Both the position numbers and the translations under genes were made by a program. From Paracoccus aminovorans (lineage in GTDB: Bacteria > Pseudomonadota > Alphaproteobacteria > Rhodobacterales > Rhodobacteraceae): DNA of 64,000 nucleotides. The DNA is taken from NCBI RefSeq assembly GCF_900005615.1, contig NZ_LN832559.1, forward strand, positions 1,890,837 through 1,954,836, written 5' to 3'. Positions 30,677 through 44,500 of the stretch are shown here, in pieces (the stretch's first letter is position 1; each line of letters begins with the position of its first letter). The notes beneath the pieces are model-generated. The model was not told where the DNA came from, ran no database searches, and worked only from the letters and a program-made list of their open reading frames with translations.

Positions 30677-31443
30677 GCGGGCTGCACCTGCGCCGCTGGC
30701 CGGGCAACGAGGATCGCCCGGCGCTGGCGCTGCATTGCATGATGGGCAATGCCTCGTATTGGGGGCCGATCGCGCGCGACCTGCGCACAAGCGTGCAGAT
30801 CGAGGCGCCCGACCTGCCCGGACACGGCCAGAGCCCGGATTGGGACGGCGGTCCGCCCGATTACCATACCGTCGTGACCCGGGCGGTGGCGGAGCTGATC
30901 ACACGACCGCTGGATCTGATCGGCCACAGCATGGGCGCCACCGTGGCCCTGCGCATCGCCGTCGCCGCGCCCGAGGCCGTGCGCAGCCTGACCCTGATCG
31001 AACCGGTGCTATTCGCCGCGGCACCCGATGCCGCGAACGACCGGCTGCTGGACCGGATCGGCGCCCGGTTCGCGGCCGGCGAAGCGGCCGAGGCGGCGCG
31101 CGATTTCCTGGCCATCTGGGGCGGCGTCGACTGGGAATCGCAGACCGAGGCCGGCAAGGCGCGGCTGACGCGGCAGATCCGGCTGGTGCAGGCCAGCAAC
31201 GAAGCCCTGCGCCGCGATTCCGCGCATATCCTGCGCGACGGCGGGCTGGAGGCCATCGACGCCCCGGTCCTGATCGTCATGGGCGCGGAGTCGCCACCGG
31301 TGATCCCGGCCATCGCCGATGCGCTGGCGGCGCGCCTGCCCGACGTGGGTCGCGCCCGGGTGCCGGGCGCGGGGCATATGCTGCCGATCACCCATCCGCA
31401 TCAGGTGGCGGAACTGATCGGCCTGAACCTGCAGCGGGCCTGA
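30673..31443 (+). CDS. Alpha/beta hydrolase
   Basis: The protein starts at a GTG in a four-base overlap with the preceding stop. It has 256 residues and a typical fold: [18 protein letters not shown] (oxyanion strand), PDLPGHGQS, the nucleophile elbow [15 protein letters not shown] with Ser, and the C-terminal [16 protein letters not shown] with the catalytic His. The acid is probably the aspartate before the IVMGAESPP strand. Substrate unknown. The tight coupling with the isomerase suggests a shared pathway, but the sequence does not say which. Confidence 0.9.
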   Translation: MSGLHLRRWPGNEDRPALALHCMMGNASYWGPIARDLRTSVQIEAPDLPGHGQSPDWDGGPPDYHTVVTRAVAELITRPLDLIGHSMGATVALRIAVAAPEAVRSLTLIEPVLFAAAPDAANDRLLDRIGARFAAGEAAEAARDFLAIWGGVDWESQTEAGKARLTRQIRLVQASNEALRRDSAHILRDGGLEAIDAPVLIVMGAESPPVIPAIADALAARLPDVGRARVPGAGHMLPITHPHQVAELIGLNLQRA

Positions 31444-31585
31444 ATTTGGAATGCGGCCCCGGCGGACGGCGCGGCGCTGGTCGGCCGCGCCTGATCGAGG
31501 CTGCGCTTGAGCCCGAAAACGGACCTGCCCGCCGGAGTTTGCCGTCACCCGTCACCGCCACCGCGCGGGGTCGCCGCCGGGCGGC

Positions 31586-31936
31586 TCAATGGGCGTCGAA
31601 GTCGTCTTCGTAGCGGGTCGGGCCGATGGCCAGCCAATTGGCGCGTACCCGCGCAACCCGGGTATCGCCCCAGGTCCGGAATTGCAACTCGAACCCCTGC
31701 CGGGTGACATTTGCCGCCTGGATGTCGGCGCGCTGGTTGGCGTTGCGGTCGATATCCCACATGCTCAGGGCCACATGCACCACCGGCGGCTCGGCGAAGC
31801 TTTCGTCGAAATGCACGCGCTGCACCTCGAGCCGCGGCCCCTGGCCGGTCCACATCGGACCGCCGCTTTCAAAGGCCGAGAACATCTCGACCGAGCCCTG
31901 CTCGACCCCGACCGCAAAATGTCCGAAACGCCGCAA
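31586..31936 (-). CDS. H-type lectin domain protein
   Basis: This 116-residue protein reads FGHFAVGVEQGSVEMFSAFE, GPMWTGQGPRLEVQRVHFDE, then VVHVALSMWDIDRNANQRAD, the H-type lectin pattern (W... D.. N.R.) first described in snail and slime mould lectins. Bacterial members are unstudied. The best start is a TTG at 31936 with GGGAGAGAGG upstream; ATG starts in frame are too far in or lie outside the conserved part. It lies beyond the atp operon terminator in the same direction. Confidence 0.7.
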   Translation of the reverse strand: MRRFGHFAVGVEQGSVEMFSAFESGGPMWTGQGPRLEVQRVHFDESFAEPPVVHVALSMWDIDRNANQRADIQAANVTRQGFELQFRTWGDTRVARVRANWLAIGPTRYEDDFDAH

Positions 31937-31994
31937 ATCCGCCTCTCTCCCTGTGCCCCCGCATTCTGATGATAGAACGTTGGGAAACAATTAA

Positions 31995-32022
31995 GAAAGC
32001 CCCGGAAGCTCCGGGGCTTTCT
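31995..32022 (-). terminator. Terminator at the end of the atp operon
   Basis: AGAAAGCCCCGGA and TCCGGGGCTTTCT form a 13-bp stem around AGC. On the minus strand the stem is followed by TTAATTGTTT. It can work in both directions. Confidence 0.8.
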
Positions 32023-32045
32023 GTCTTTTTCGTCAGTTTCCCGCC

Positions 32046-32492
32046 TTAGTGCGGGAAATTCGAGTGGTTCGGGTCCAGCCCGATATGGGTGCCGAGCGCC
32101 TCCATGTCGGCCAGCAGCTTGACGGCGGCGGCGACGATTTCCTCGCCGGCCGATTCACGCTCCTTGGCGGCCTGAACGCGACGATGGGCTTGCGCCATCA
32201 TCTCGCTGAAGACCTGTTGCGTCATCTCGGCCCGCGGGTGGCCGCGCTCGGCCAGCAGGGTGACGGATTCGTTGTTGATCTCGGCAAAGCCGCCGGTCAC
32301 CGCGAATTCCGTTTCCGAGCCGTCCGCCGCCACCACGGTCACCAGACCGGGGCGCAGGTTGACGATGGCCGGCGCATGGCCGGGCATCGCCGTCAGGTCG
32401 CCCTCGGCGCCGGGCAGGCGCACCTCGCGCACCGGGACGGACACCAGGTTCCGCTCCGGCGAGACGAGGTCGAACTGCATCGTGTCGGCCAT
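32046..32492 (-). CDS. atpC: ATP synthase F1 subunit epsilon
   Basis: This 148-residue protein starts MADTMQFDLVSPERNLVSVP and has GAEGDLTAMPGHAPAIVNLR, the beta-sandwich domain of epsilon, then the C-terminal helices (RRVQAAKERESAGEEIVAAA). It is the last gene of the five-gene F1 operon. AAGGGGGC precedes the ATG. In Paracoccus a separate zeta protein, not encoded here, also inhibits the enzyme. Confidence 0.96.
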   Translation of the reverse strand: MADTMQFDLVSPERNLVSVPVREVRLPGAEGDLTAMPGHAPAIVNLRPGLVTVVAADGSETEFAVTGGFAEINNESVTLLAERGHPRAEMTQQVFSEMMAQAHRRVQAAKERESAGEEIVAAAVKLLADMEALGTHIGLDPNHSNFPH

Positions 32493-32501
32493 GTCGCCCC
32501 C

Positions 32502-33944
<1,443 letters not shown>

Positions 33945-34820
33945 TCAGAGCGCCTCTGCGCCCGAGATGATTTCAATCAGTTCCTTGGTGATCGCAGCCT
34001 GACGCGTCCGGTTGTATTCGGTGGTCAGCTTGTTGATCATGTCGCCGGCGTTGCGGGTCGCGTTGTCCATCGCGCTCATCCGGGCACCCTGTTCCGAGGC
34101 CGCGTTTTCCAGCAGCGCCGCGAAGACCTGGGTCGCCACGGAACGCGGCAGCAGGTCGTTCAGGATCGCGTGCTCGTCCGGTTCGTAGTCGTAGAGCGAC
34201 GAGGCGCCGGCCTCGCCCGCATCCTCGATCACGGCGGGGATGATCTGCCGGGCGGTCGGAACCTGGCTGATGACGGATTCGAAACGGTTGTAGAACAGCG
34301 TCGCCACGTCGAACCCGCCCGCATCGAAGCGGTCCAGGATTTCATCGGCGATGCCGCGCGCGTTCTCGTAGCCGATGCGCTTGACCTCGCTCATGTCGAC
34401 GTGATGCACGAACAGGTTGCCGTATTCGCGCTTGAGCTGCTCGCGGCCCTTCTTGCCGACGGTCAGGATTTCGACCTGCTTGCCCTGGGCCTGCAGGTCG
34501 TTCAGGCGCTGCCGGGCCAGCTTGACGATGGACGAGTTGAACCCGCCCGCAAGCCCGCGCTCCGAGGTCATCACCACCAAGAGGTGGCGGCGATCCTCGC
34601 CGGTGCCGGCCAACAGGCGCGGCGCGTTGTCCGAACCGGCCGCCGAGGCGGTCAGCCCGGCCATGACGCTGGCCATGCGGTCGGCATAGGGACGCGCAGC
34701 CTCGGCCGCCTCCTGCGCGCGGCGCAGTTTCGCGGCGGCGACCATCTGCATCGCCTTGGTGATCTTGCGCGTGTTCTTGACGCTGCCGATCCGGTTCTTG
34801 AGATCCTTGAGGCTGGGCAT
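33945..34820 (-). CDS. atpG: ATP synthase F1 subunit gamma
   Basis: The 291-residue central stalk protein starts [20 protein letters not shown], the usual N-terminal helix, and ends with the matching C-terminal helix [20 protein letters not shown], which together form the coiled-coil rotor shaft. [16 protein letters not shown] is the family signature in between. It is cotranscribed with the neighbouring atp genes. Confidence 0.97.
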   Translation of the reverse strand: MPSLKDLKNRIGSVKNTRKITKAMQMVAAAKLRRAQEAAEAARPYADRMASVMAGLTASAAGSDNAPRLLAGTGEDRRHLLVVMTSERGLAGGFNSSIVKLARQRLNDLQAQGKQVEILTVGKKGREQLKREYGNLFVHHVDMSEVKRIGYENARGIADEILDRFDAGGFDVATLFYNRFESVISQVPTARQIIPAVIEDAGEAGASSLYDYEPDEHAILNDLLPRSVATQVFAALLENAASEQGARMSAMDNATRNAGDMINKLTTEYNRTRQAAITKELIEIISGAEAL

Positions 34821-34832
34821 CTGTCACCCTCC

Positions 34833-36367
<1,535 letters not shown>

Positions 36368-36368
<1 letters not shown>

Positions 36369-36934
36369 TATCCGACCTCTTTCATAGCATTCTGGAGGGA
36401 GGCGAGCTTGGAGCGGATCGAGCTGTCGATCATCTGCGAGCCCAGTTTGACGATCATGCCGCCGATGAGGCTTTCATCGACGCGCGCGTTCAGTTTCACC
36501 TTCTTGCCCGATTTCGCGGCCAGCGCGTCGGTCAGGCGGGACTTCTGGTCGTCGCTCAGCGCCTGGGCACTCACCACGTCGGCGGTGACCTCGCCGCGCG
36601 CGTCGGCGATCAGACCGCGCAGCTTGGCGACGAACTGCGGCAGCGCGAACAGCCGCCGGTTCTTGGCCATCAGCCGCAACGTATTGGCCAGTTCGGGCGA
36701 CAGGCCCATTTTCGTGGCCAGCGCACCCAGCGCCGCTTCCTGCTGCTGGCGGTCGTAGAGGGGCGAAACGGTCAGCTCGCGCAGATCCTCGCTGGCGTCA
36801 TAGGCCGAGGCCAGTTCGTCGATCTGGGCTGAAAGGGCGTCGACCCCCCCCGCATCCCGGACCAGATCGAACAGGGCCTGCGCATAACGCCCGGCGATAT
36901 CAGCGGAAATCGAAGCGGAATTGGCCACGGTCAT
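36368..36934 (-). CDS. atpH: ATP synthase F1 subunit delta
   Basis: This 188-residue stator protein (OSCP-like) has [20 protein letters not shown] at the N-terminus and [20 protein letters not shown] at the C-terminus, both typical. The start [15 protein letters not shown] at 36934 has GGAAGG just upstream; the frame is open to 37147 but nothing upstream is conserved. It is the first gene of the operon, as in other alphaproteobacteria with separate F0 genes. Confidence 0.96.
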
Positions 36935-37243
36935 CCTTCCGGTTAGCGCAAGCTCCGCAGGCGGGCCGGCTGGCAGGCCGGTCTGTCGCGGAGCGCGGGT
37001 CAAGGGTCGGCCGTGGCGCCAAGGCTGGGCCTTCCCGAAAATCTGCGGCGTCTCTAGCAGGTGATTTTCGCTGCCGCAACCGCCTTGCACACGGAAATGC
37101 GAGCCTGTGCGGCCAATCATCCACCGGCTTAGGCGCCGATTGCGCAAACAGCCGTCAGGGGGGCGTCTCGCGCGCCCGCGTGCTGTCGCGCGCGGGAAGT
37201 TTTCCCCATCCCAGACCTTCGTCTTAGATTCGCGGCCGATCCC
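36935..37243. other. Upstream region of the atp operon and end of the methyltransferase gene
   Basis: This 309-base gap must hold the atp promoter on its left half. I cannot point to a confident -35/-10 pair. No open frame or RNA gene is convincing. Confidence 0.5.
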
Positions 37244-38026
37244 TTAGCCCCGGTTGCGGGCGATGCGGCGCGCGCCCTGGCCCACCGGCCTGGGCCGGGC
37301 GATGCCCTCCAGCACGTCCAGCGGGCTCGGCACGCTTACGCGCCTGCCGCGGCCGACCGGGGCCTGGACCTGCTTGCTGAACTCGGACAGCACCACGCCG
37401 GCGACCAGCACCTGGCTGATGCGCAGCCCGGCGCGTTCCCACATCTGCGCGCTCTTCAGCCAGAAGCGCCGGTCCGAGGGCGGGATGTAGAGCGCGGCCC
37501 CCGTCCCCTCGGGCACGAAGCCCGCCGCCCGCGCCTGCGCCTCGAGCTGGCCGGCGGTATAGCTGCGGCCGAAGCCGAAAGGCGTGGTCTCGGACCTGGC
37601 CCACAGCCCGGCGCGGTTGGGCACCATCACCAGCATCCGCCCGCCCGGCCCCAGCGCGCGCCAGGCCTCGTCCATCAGCGCGGCAGGGTGGTCGGCCGTC
37701 TCCAGCGCATGCAGCAGCACCAGCCGGTCCACGCTGCCGGTGTCGACCGGCCAGGCGGTCTCCTCGCACAGGACCGAGCAGTTGGGCAGGCCCGCCGGCC
37801 AGGCCATCACCCCTTGCGGCCCCGGCATCAGCGCGGTCACCCGCCGCGCCCGCCCCAGCCAGGGCCGCAGCAGGGGCGCGGCGAAACCGTAGCCGGCGAC
37901 GGTCATGCCCTGGGTCTGCTCGGGCGGCCACATCCCGGTCAGCCGGTCGCGCAGCACCCGCTGCACCACCCGGCCCAATGCGCGGGTATAATAGAACTTC
38001 CGTAGCTCGTAGACGTCGTGATGCAT
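37244..38026 (-). CDS. Class I SAM-dependent methyltransferase
   Basis: The 260-residue protein starts MHHDVYELRKFYYTRALGRV. The methyltransferase core is of the UbiE/Methyltransf_11 kind: VAGYGFAAPLLRPWLGRARR (glycine-poor motif I), DRLVLLHALETADHPAALMD (post-I/II), and WRALGPGGRMLVMVPNRAGL (motif III/IV). A C-terminal part after WERAGLRISQ has several basic stretches. The target is unknown. It is divergent from gloB with 51 bases between, an arrangement seen in other Rhodobacteraceae, which hints at shared regulation. Confidence 0.87.
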   Translation of the reverse strand: MHHDVYELRKFYYTRALGRVVQRVLRDRLTGMWPPEQTQGMTVAGYGFAAPLLRPWLGRARRVTALMPGPQGVMAWPAGLPNCSVLCEETAWPVDTGSVDRLVLLHALETADHPAALMDEAWRALGPGGRMLVMVPNRAGLWARSETTPFGFGRSYTAGQLEAQARAAGFVPEGTGAALYIPPSDRRFWLKSAQMWERAGLRISQVLVAGVVLSEFSKQVQAPVGRGRRVSVPSPLDVLEGIARPRPVGQGARRIARNRG

Positions 38027-38077
38027 TGCGTCCCCCGCTTCGCCCGGCCAGACTGCGGCAAAGAGAGGATTTTGCCA

Positions 38078-38824
38078 ATGCCGCTGGAACTGGTGCCCGT
38101 CCGCTGCCTGACCGACAACTATGCCTGGCTGCTGCACGGCAACGGCCGGACCGCGCTGATCGACGCCCCCGAAGCCGCGCCGATCCTCGAGGAGCTCGCC
38201 GCGCGCGGCTGGACGCTGGACCTGATCGCACTGACCCATCACCACGCCGACCACATCCAGGCCGTGCCCGAACTGGTCGGCATGACCGGCGCCCGCGTGA
38301 TGGGGAATGCCGCCGACGCCGCCCGCCTGCCGCCGCTGGACCTGCCCGTCCGCCCCGGCGAGACGGCGCGGATCTGCGACGAGCCCGCCCATGTGATCGA
38401 GGTATCGGGCCATACCATCGGCCACATCGCCTTCCACCTGCCGGATTCGGCCATGGTCTTCACCGCCGACAGCCTGATGGCGCTCGGCTGCGGCCGGCTG
38501 TTCGAGGGCGACGCCGAGACGATGTGGGCCTCGCTGTCGCGGCTGAACGCGCTGCCGGCCGAGACGCTGGTCTGCTCGGGCCACGACTATTGCCGCGGCA
38601 ACGGCGCCTTCGCGCTGTCGGTCGATCCCGAGAATGCCGATCTGCGCCGAAGGCTCGCCGAGACCGCCGCCGGCCAGCGCCCCTGCGCGCCCGCGACCCT
38701 GGCCGAAGAGCGCGCCACCAACCCCTTCCTGCGGGTAGAGGCCCTGCGCGATTCCCTGGGATTCGCCGGCGAAACGGACGCCCGGGTCTTCGCCGAGCTT
38801 CGACTCAGGAAGGACAGGTTCTGA
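38078..38824 (+). CDS. gloB: Hydroxyacylglutathione hydrolase (glyoxalase II)
   Basis: This 248-residue metallo-beta-lactamase-fold enzyme converts S-lactoylglutathione to lactate and glutathione in methylglyoxal detoxification. It has the THHHADH zinc motif near residue 50, GHTIGHIAFHLPD, FTADSLMALGCGRLFEGD and SGHDYC, all of them metal ligands or glutathione contacts of GloB. The start MPLELVPVRCLTDNYAW is supported by AGAGAGGA upstream. Confidence 0.97.
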   Translation: MPLELVPVRCLTDNYAWLLHGNGRTALIDAPEAAPILEELAARGWTLDLIALTHHHADHIQAVPELVGMTGARVMGNAADAARLPPLDLPVRPGETARICDEPAHVIEVSGHTIGHIAFHLPDSAMVFTADSLMALGCGRLFEGDAETMWASLSRLNALPAETLVCSGHDYCRGNGAFALSVDPENADLRRRLAETAAGQRPCAPATLAEERATNPFLRVEALRDSLGFAGETDARVFAELRLRKDRF

Positions 38825-39077
38825 ACCTCCCCCGCAAGAGCACAAGAAAATTCCGCCGCCGGGGTCCCGTCCCTGGCCGACCGCGGCGGATGCTTGAAAT
38901 TTCGCCGGTGCGTGATCACATCTGCCTCAGCCACGGAAAATTCGGCACGGGCGGAAGCAAATACCGCTTGAATTGCGCGAAAATCCACCGATTCTTAACT
39001 GTATCGTGACAGTCTGGTCAGGTGGACCGCTACATCTTGGCGGCTCCAAACCGCCAGCCGACTGACAGGAGCTTGAA

Positions 39078-41396
39078 GTGCCTTCCTTTTCGACCTCGCT
39101 GGAACAGGCCATCCACGGCGCGCTCGCGCTGGCCAACGACCATCACCATGAGCTTGCCACGCTCGAGCACCTGTTGCTTGCGCTGACGGAAGAGCCCGAT
39201 GCCGTCAAGGTGATGCGGGCCTGCAACGTCGATCTGGACGAATTGCGCCGGATGCTGGTCGAGTTCATCGAAGACGACCTGTCGACCCTCATCACCGATG
39301 TCGAGGGGTCCGAGGCCGTTCCCACCGCCGCCTTCCAGCGCGTGATCCAGCGCGCGGCGATCCATGTGCAAAGCTCGGGCCGGACCGAGGTGACGGGCGC
39401 GAACGTACTGGTCGCCATCTTCGCCGAGCGGGAATCGAACGCCGCCTTCTTCCTGCAGGAACTGGACATGACCCGCTATGACGCGGTGAATTTCATCGCC
39501 CATGGCGTGGCCAAGAACCCCTCCTTCTCAGAGAACCGGCCGGTGCAGGGCGCCGAGGGTCAGGAGCAGGCCCAGGCCGAAGCCGCGCCCGCCAAGGACG
39601 AGACCGCGCTGGCCAAATATTGCGTGGACCTGAACCGCAAGGCCACCAAGGGCGACGTCGATCCGCTGATCGGCCGCGCCGACGAGGTCGAGCGCTGCAT
39701 CCAGGTGCTTTGCCGCCGGCGCAAGAACAACCCGCTGCTGGTGGGTGATCCGGGCGTCGGCAAGACCGCCATCGCCGAGGGACTGGCGCTGAAGATCACC
39801 CGCGGCGAGACCCCCGACGTGCTGGCCGGCTCGACCATCTTCTCGCTCGACATGGGCGCGCTGCTGGCCGGCACCCGCTATCGCGGCGATTTCGAGGAGC
39901 GGCTGAAGGCCGTGGTCAAGGAGCTGGAAGAGCATCCCGACGCCATCCTCTTCATCGACGAGATCCATACCGTGATCGGTGCCGGCGCCACTTCGGGCGG
40001 GGCGATGGACGCCTCGAACCTGCTGAAGCCGGCGCTGGCCGGCGGCAAGCTGCGCTGCATGGGCTCGACCACCTACAAGGAGTTCCGCCAGCATTTCGAA
40101 AAGGACCGCGCCCTGTCGCGGCGCTTCCAGAAGATCGACGTGAACGAGCCGACCGTGCCCGACGCGATCAAGATCCTGATGGGGCTGAAGCCCAGTTTCG
40201 AAAAGCACCACGACCTGCGCTATACCAATGACGCGATCAAGTCGGCGGTGGAACTGGCCAGCCGCTACATCAACGACCGCAAGCTGCCCGACAGCGCCAT
40301 CGACGTGATCGACGAGGCCGGCGCCGCCCAGCACCTGGTCAGCGAAAGCAAGCGCCGCAAGACCATCGGCCCGAAAGAGATCGAGGCCGTGGTCGCCAAG
40401 ATCGCCCGCATCCCGCCGAAAAGCGTCTCCAAGGACGATGCGGCGGTGCTGAAGGATCTGGACGCGACGCTGAAGCGCCTGGTCTTTGGCCAGGACGCGG
40501 CGATCGAGGCGCTGGCTTCGGCGATCAAGCTGGCGCGCGCCGGCCTGCGCGAGCCGGAAAAGCCGATCGGCAACTATCTCTTCGCCGGCCCCACCGGCGT
40601 CGGCAAGACCGAGGTGGCCAAGCAACTCGCATCGTCGCTGGGCGTCGAACTGCTGCGCTTCGACATGTCCGAATACATGGAGAAACACGCGGTCAGCCGG
40701 CTGATCGGCGCGCCTCCGGGCTATGTCGGCTTCGACCAGGGCGGTCTGCTGACCGATGGCGTCGACCAGCATCCGCATTGCGTGCTGCTGCTCGACGAGA
40801 TCGAAAAGGCGCATCCGGATGTCTACAACATCCTGTTGCAGGTCATGGACCACGGCAAGCTGACCGACCACAACGGCCGGCAGGTGGACTTCCGCAACGT
40901 GATCCTGATCATGACCTCGAACGCGGGCGCCTCGGACATGCAAAAGGCCGCCATCGGCTTCGGCCGCGAAAAACGCGTGGGCGAGGATACCGCCGCCATC
41001 GAGCGCACCTTCACGCCCGAGTTCCGCAACCGGCTGGACGCGATCATCAGCTTCGCCGCCCTGTCGCGCGAGGTGGTGGTCCATGTGGTCGAGAAGTTCG
41101 TGCTGCAACTGGAAGCCCAGCTCATCGACCGCGGCGTCCATATCGAACTGACCCCGGAGGCTGCGAACTGGTTGGCCGAAAAGGGCTATGACGAAAACAT
41201 GGGCGCCCGCCCGCTGGGCCGCGTGATTCAGGAAACGATCAAGAAGCCCTTGGCCGAAGAGCTGCTGTTCGGCCGCCTGACCAAGGGCGGCGTGGTCCGG
41301 GTCCGCATCGAGAACGACAAACCGGTCTTCGACATCACCGGCCCTGAAACGCCCAAGATCAGCAGTTCCAAGCCGCCTTTGCTGACGGCCGACTGA
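39078..41396 (+). CDS. clpA: ClpA, ATPase subunit of ClpAP protease
   Basis: This 772-residue Hsp100 unfoldase starts at a GTG with AGGAG ideally placed. The N-domain begins [20 protein letters not shown]; Walker A of the first AAA domain is [12 protein letters not shown] near residue 222 and of the second [14 protein letters not shown] near residue 503. The ClpP-binding loop lies in the region after the second Walker [21 protein letters not shown] starts the first AAA domain. clpS is not visible in the 250 bases upstream, although it often precedes clpA. Confidence 0.97.
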   Translation: MPSFSTSLEQAIHGALALANDHHHELATLEHLLLALTEEPDAVKVMRACNVDLDELRRMLVEFIEDDLSTLITDVEGSEAVPTAAFQRVIQRAAIHVQSSGRTEVTGANVLVAIFAERESNAAFFLQELDMTRYDAVNFIAHGVAKNPSFSENRPVQGAEGQEQAQAEAAPAKDETALAKYCVDLNRKATKGDVDPLIGRADEVERCIQVLCRRRKNNPLLVGDPGVGKTAIAEGLALKITRGETPDVLAGSTIFSLDMGALLAGTRYRGDFEERLKAVVKELEEHPDAILFIDEIHTVIGAGATSGGAMDASNLLKPALAGGKLRCMGSTTYKEFRQHFEKDRALSRRFQKIDVNEPTVPDAIKILMGLKPSFEKHHDLRYTNDAIKSAVELASRYINDRKLPDSAIDVIDEAGAAQHLVSESKRRKTIGPKEIEAVVAKIARIPPKSVSKDDAAVLKDLDATLKRLVFGQDAAIEALASAIKLARAGLREPEKPIGNYLFAGPTGVGKTEVAKQLASSLGVELLRFDMSEYMEKHAVSRLIGAPPGYVGFDQGGLLTDGVDQHPHCVLLLDEIEKAHPDVYNILLQVMDHGKLTDHNGRQVDFRNVILIMTSNAGASDMQKAAIGFGREKRVGEDTAAIERTFTPEFRNRLDAIISFAALSREVVVHVVEKFVLQLEAQLIDRGVHIELTPEAANWLAEKGYDENMGARPLGRVIQETIKKPLAEELLFGRLTKGGVVRVRIENDKPVFDITGPETPKISSSKPPLLTAD

Positions 41397-41413
41397 TCCG
41401 CCGATGCATGATT

Positions 41414-41443
41414 GAAAAGCGGCGCCTACGGGCGCCGCTTTTC
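41414..41443. terminator. Bidirectional terminator between clpA and mfd
   Basis: GAAAAGCGGCGCC and GGCGCCGCTTTTC form a perfect 13-bp stem around TACG, with T-rich arms in both directions. It serves the converging clpA and mfd transcripts. Confidence 0.88.
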
Positions 41444-41505
41444 ACTGTCGCCCCGCCTGCCGTCCCCGAATAGCCAAGGCGTCGGAGGCGCTTTCGGCGC
41501 AGGCT

Positions 41506-44500
41506 TCACCCCTTCGCTCTGCCTTCCCTGATCTTCGCCGCCAGTTCCTTGGCGATGGCAAAGGCGCCCTTGATGCGGTCGGCGTCCCCCGGCCAGTCGC
41601 GTAGCACCACGATCTTGTTGTCGGAGACCTTGGCCTGGCCGCGCTGGTCGTGGATGAACTCGACCAGCCCGGCCGGGTTCGGGAACTTGTCGCCGTGGAA
41701 CTGGATCGTCGCCCCCTTGGGCCCGGCGTCCAGTTTCGAGATATTCGCCCGCTTCGCCATCGCCTTGATGCGGATGACCAGCAGAAGCGTATTCACCTCG
41801 CGCGGCAGCGGGCCGAAGCGGTCGATCAGCTCGGCGGCGAAGCCCTCCAGCTCGACCTTGGTGGTCAGCTCGGCCAGCCGGCGATAGAGCCCCAGCCGCA
41901 CGTCCAGGTCGGGCACATAGCTTTCGGGAATCGTCACCGGCACGCCCAGGTTCAGCTGCGGCGCCCATTCATCCTCGGGCGTGCCCTCGATCTCGCCGGA
42001 TTTCAGCTTGGCGATGGTCTCCTCCAGCATCTGCTGGTAAAGCTCGAAGCCGACCTCCTTGATATGGCCGGACTGCTCCTCGCCCAGAAGGTTCCCGGCG
42101 CCGCGCAGGTCCAGGTCCTGCGAGGCCAGATTGAAGCCCGCACCCAGGCTGTCGATGGCGCCCAGGAACTTCAGCCGCCGCATCGCCTGCGGGGTCAGCG
42201 GCACGCGGGGCTTGGTGGTCAGGTAGCAATAGGCCCGCGTTTTCGACCGCCCGACCCGGCCGCGGATCTGGTAAAGCTGCGCCAGGCCGAACATGTCGGC
42301 GCGCCAGACCACCATGGTGTTCGCGGTCGGAATATCCAGGCCCGATTCGACGATGGTCGTCGCCAGCAGGACATCGGCGCCGCGGTCGTAGAAGGCGTTC
42401 ATGCGGCTATCCAGATCGCCGGCCGCCAGCTGGCCATGCGCGACAATCGTGCTGACCTCGGGGACGTGTTCCCGCAGCCATTCCTCGATCTCGGGCAGGT
42501 CCGACAGGCGCGGCACGACAAAGAAGCTCTGCCCGCCGCGATATTTCTCGCGCAGCAGAGCCTCGCGGATGGTGACGCTGTCGAACTCGCTGACATAGGT
42601 GCGGATCGACAGCCGGTCCACCGGCGGCGTGCCGATGATCGACAGGTCCCGCACCCCGGTCAGCGACAGTTGCAGCGTACGCGGGATCGGCGTCGCGGTC
42701 AGGGTCAGGACATGGATGTCGCTGCGCAGCTCCTTCAGCCGCTCCTTGTGGCCGACGCCGAAATGCTGCTCTTCGTCGACGATCAGCAGGCCGAGGTTCT
42801 TGAAGCGCACCTGCTTCGCCAGCACGGCATGGGTGCCGACGACGATGTCCACGGTGCCCTCGGCCAAGCCCTTGCGGGTCTCGGCCGCGTCCTTGGCCGA
42901 GACGAAGCGCGACAGCGGCCGGACGTTGATCGCGGTGCCGCGGAAGCGCTCGGCAAAGGTGCGGAAATGCTGGCGCGCCAGCAGCGTGGTCGGCGCCACC
43001 ACGGCGACCTGCCGACCCTGGCTGGCGGCGATGAAGGCCGCGCGCATGGCAACCTCGGTCTTGCCGAAGCCGACGTCGCCCACCACCAGCCGGTCCATCG
43101 GCCGGCCGGCGGCCAGGTCCTCGGCCACATCCGAGATCGCCGCCGCCTGGTCCTCGGTCTCGGTATAGGGGAAGCGGGCGGCGAAGCTTTCGACCTCGTG
43201 ATGCTCGGGCTCCAGCACCGGGGCGGGACGCAACAGGCGTTCGGCCGCGACGCGCATCAGCTTGTCGGCAATCAGCTTGATGCGCTCTTTCAGCCGCGCT
43301 TTCCGCGCCTGCCAGGCCCCGCCGCCCAGCTTGTCCAAGAGGCCTTCCTCATGGCCATAGCGGCTGAGCAGCTCGATGTTCTCGACCGGCAGATACAGCC
43401 GGTCGCCGCCGGCATATTCGATGGCGACGCAGTCATGCGGCACCTTCAGCGCCATCACGGTCTCGAGCCCGGTATAGCGGCCGATGCCATGCTCGACATG
43501 CACCACCAGGTCGCCGGGGGTCAGCGTTGTGGTGTCGCGCAGGAAATTCTCGGCCTTGCGCTTGCGCTTCGCGCCGCGGATCAGCCGGTCGCCCAGCACG
43601 TCCTGTTCCGAGATCACCGCCAGCGGCCCGGTCGCCGCACCCTCCGAGGTGAACCCTTCCTCCAGCGGCCAGACCGCCAGCCCCAGCGCGCCGGGCGTGC
43701 CGGGCAGGTCGCGCAGATCGGCGATGGGCTTTGCGCCCTCAACCCCCTCGTCGGCGATCAGCCCGGCCAGGCGTTCGCGGGCACCTTCGGAGAAGCTCGC
43801 GACCACGACGCGATGCGTGGCTTGAAGTTTTCGAATATGCTCCGACAGAGCTTTGAACAGGTTTCCCTTTTCGGCCTGCCGCTCGGGTGCGAAATTGCGC
43901 CCGACCCGGCCGCCCGCATCCAGCACGCCCGGCCCGGGCGGCTGCGGCAGCACCGAGAGCCGCAGCAGGCGATGCGCGGCAAGCCAGCGCTTCCACTCGG
44001 CCTCGTCGGGGAACATTTCCGAGGGCGGCACCGGACGATAGACTGTATCGGTGCCCCCCTTGCGGGCCAGCGCCTCGCGCCGGGCCTCGAATTGCTCGGC
44101 GATGGTATGTGCGCGCGCGTCGCGGACTTGGTCCAGGTGGTCGTCCGCCACCACCGCGGCCCCGGGCAGATAATCGAAGAGGCTCTCCAGCCCGGCGTGG
44201 AACCAGGGCAGCCAATGCTCCATCCCGGCCATCTTGCGCCCGGCGCTGATGCCTTCATAAAGCGGGTCGTTCGACGCGGCGCCATATTCAGCGCGGTAGT
44301 TCTGGCGGAACCGGGTGATCGCGGCTTCGTCCAGGATCACCTCGGACATCGGCGCCAGCTCGACATGATCGAGCTTTTCTGTGGAACGCTGTGATTCCAC
44401 GTCGAAACGCCGCGCGCCTTCCAGCACGTCGCCGAACATGTCCAGCCGGATCGGTCCCGAATCGCCCGGCGGATAGATGTCGATGATGCCGCCGCGCACG

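Noticed and set aside
41650..44394. Plus-strand open frame of 914 codons across mfd
   Set aside because: It is an antisense shadow with no domain, no ribosome binding site and no conservation expected.
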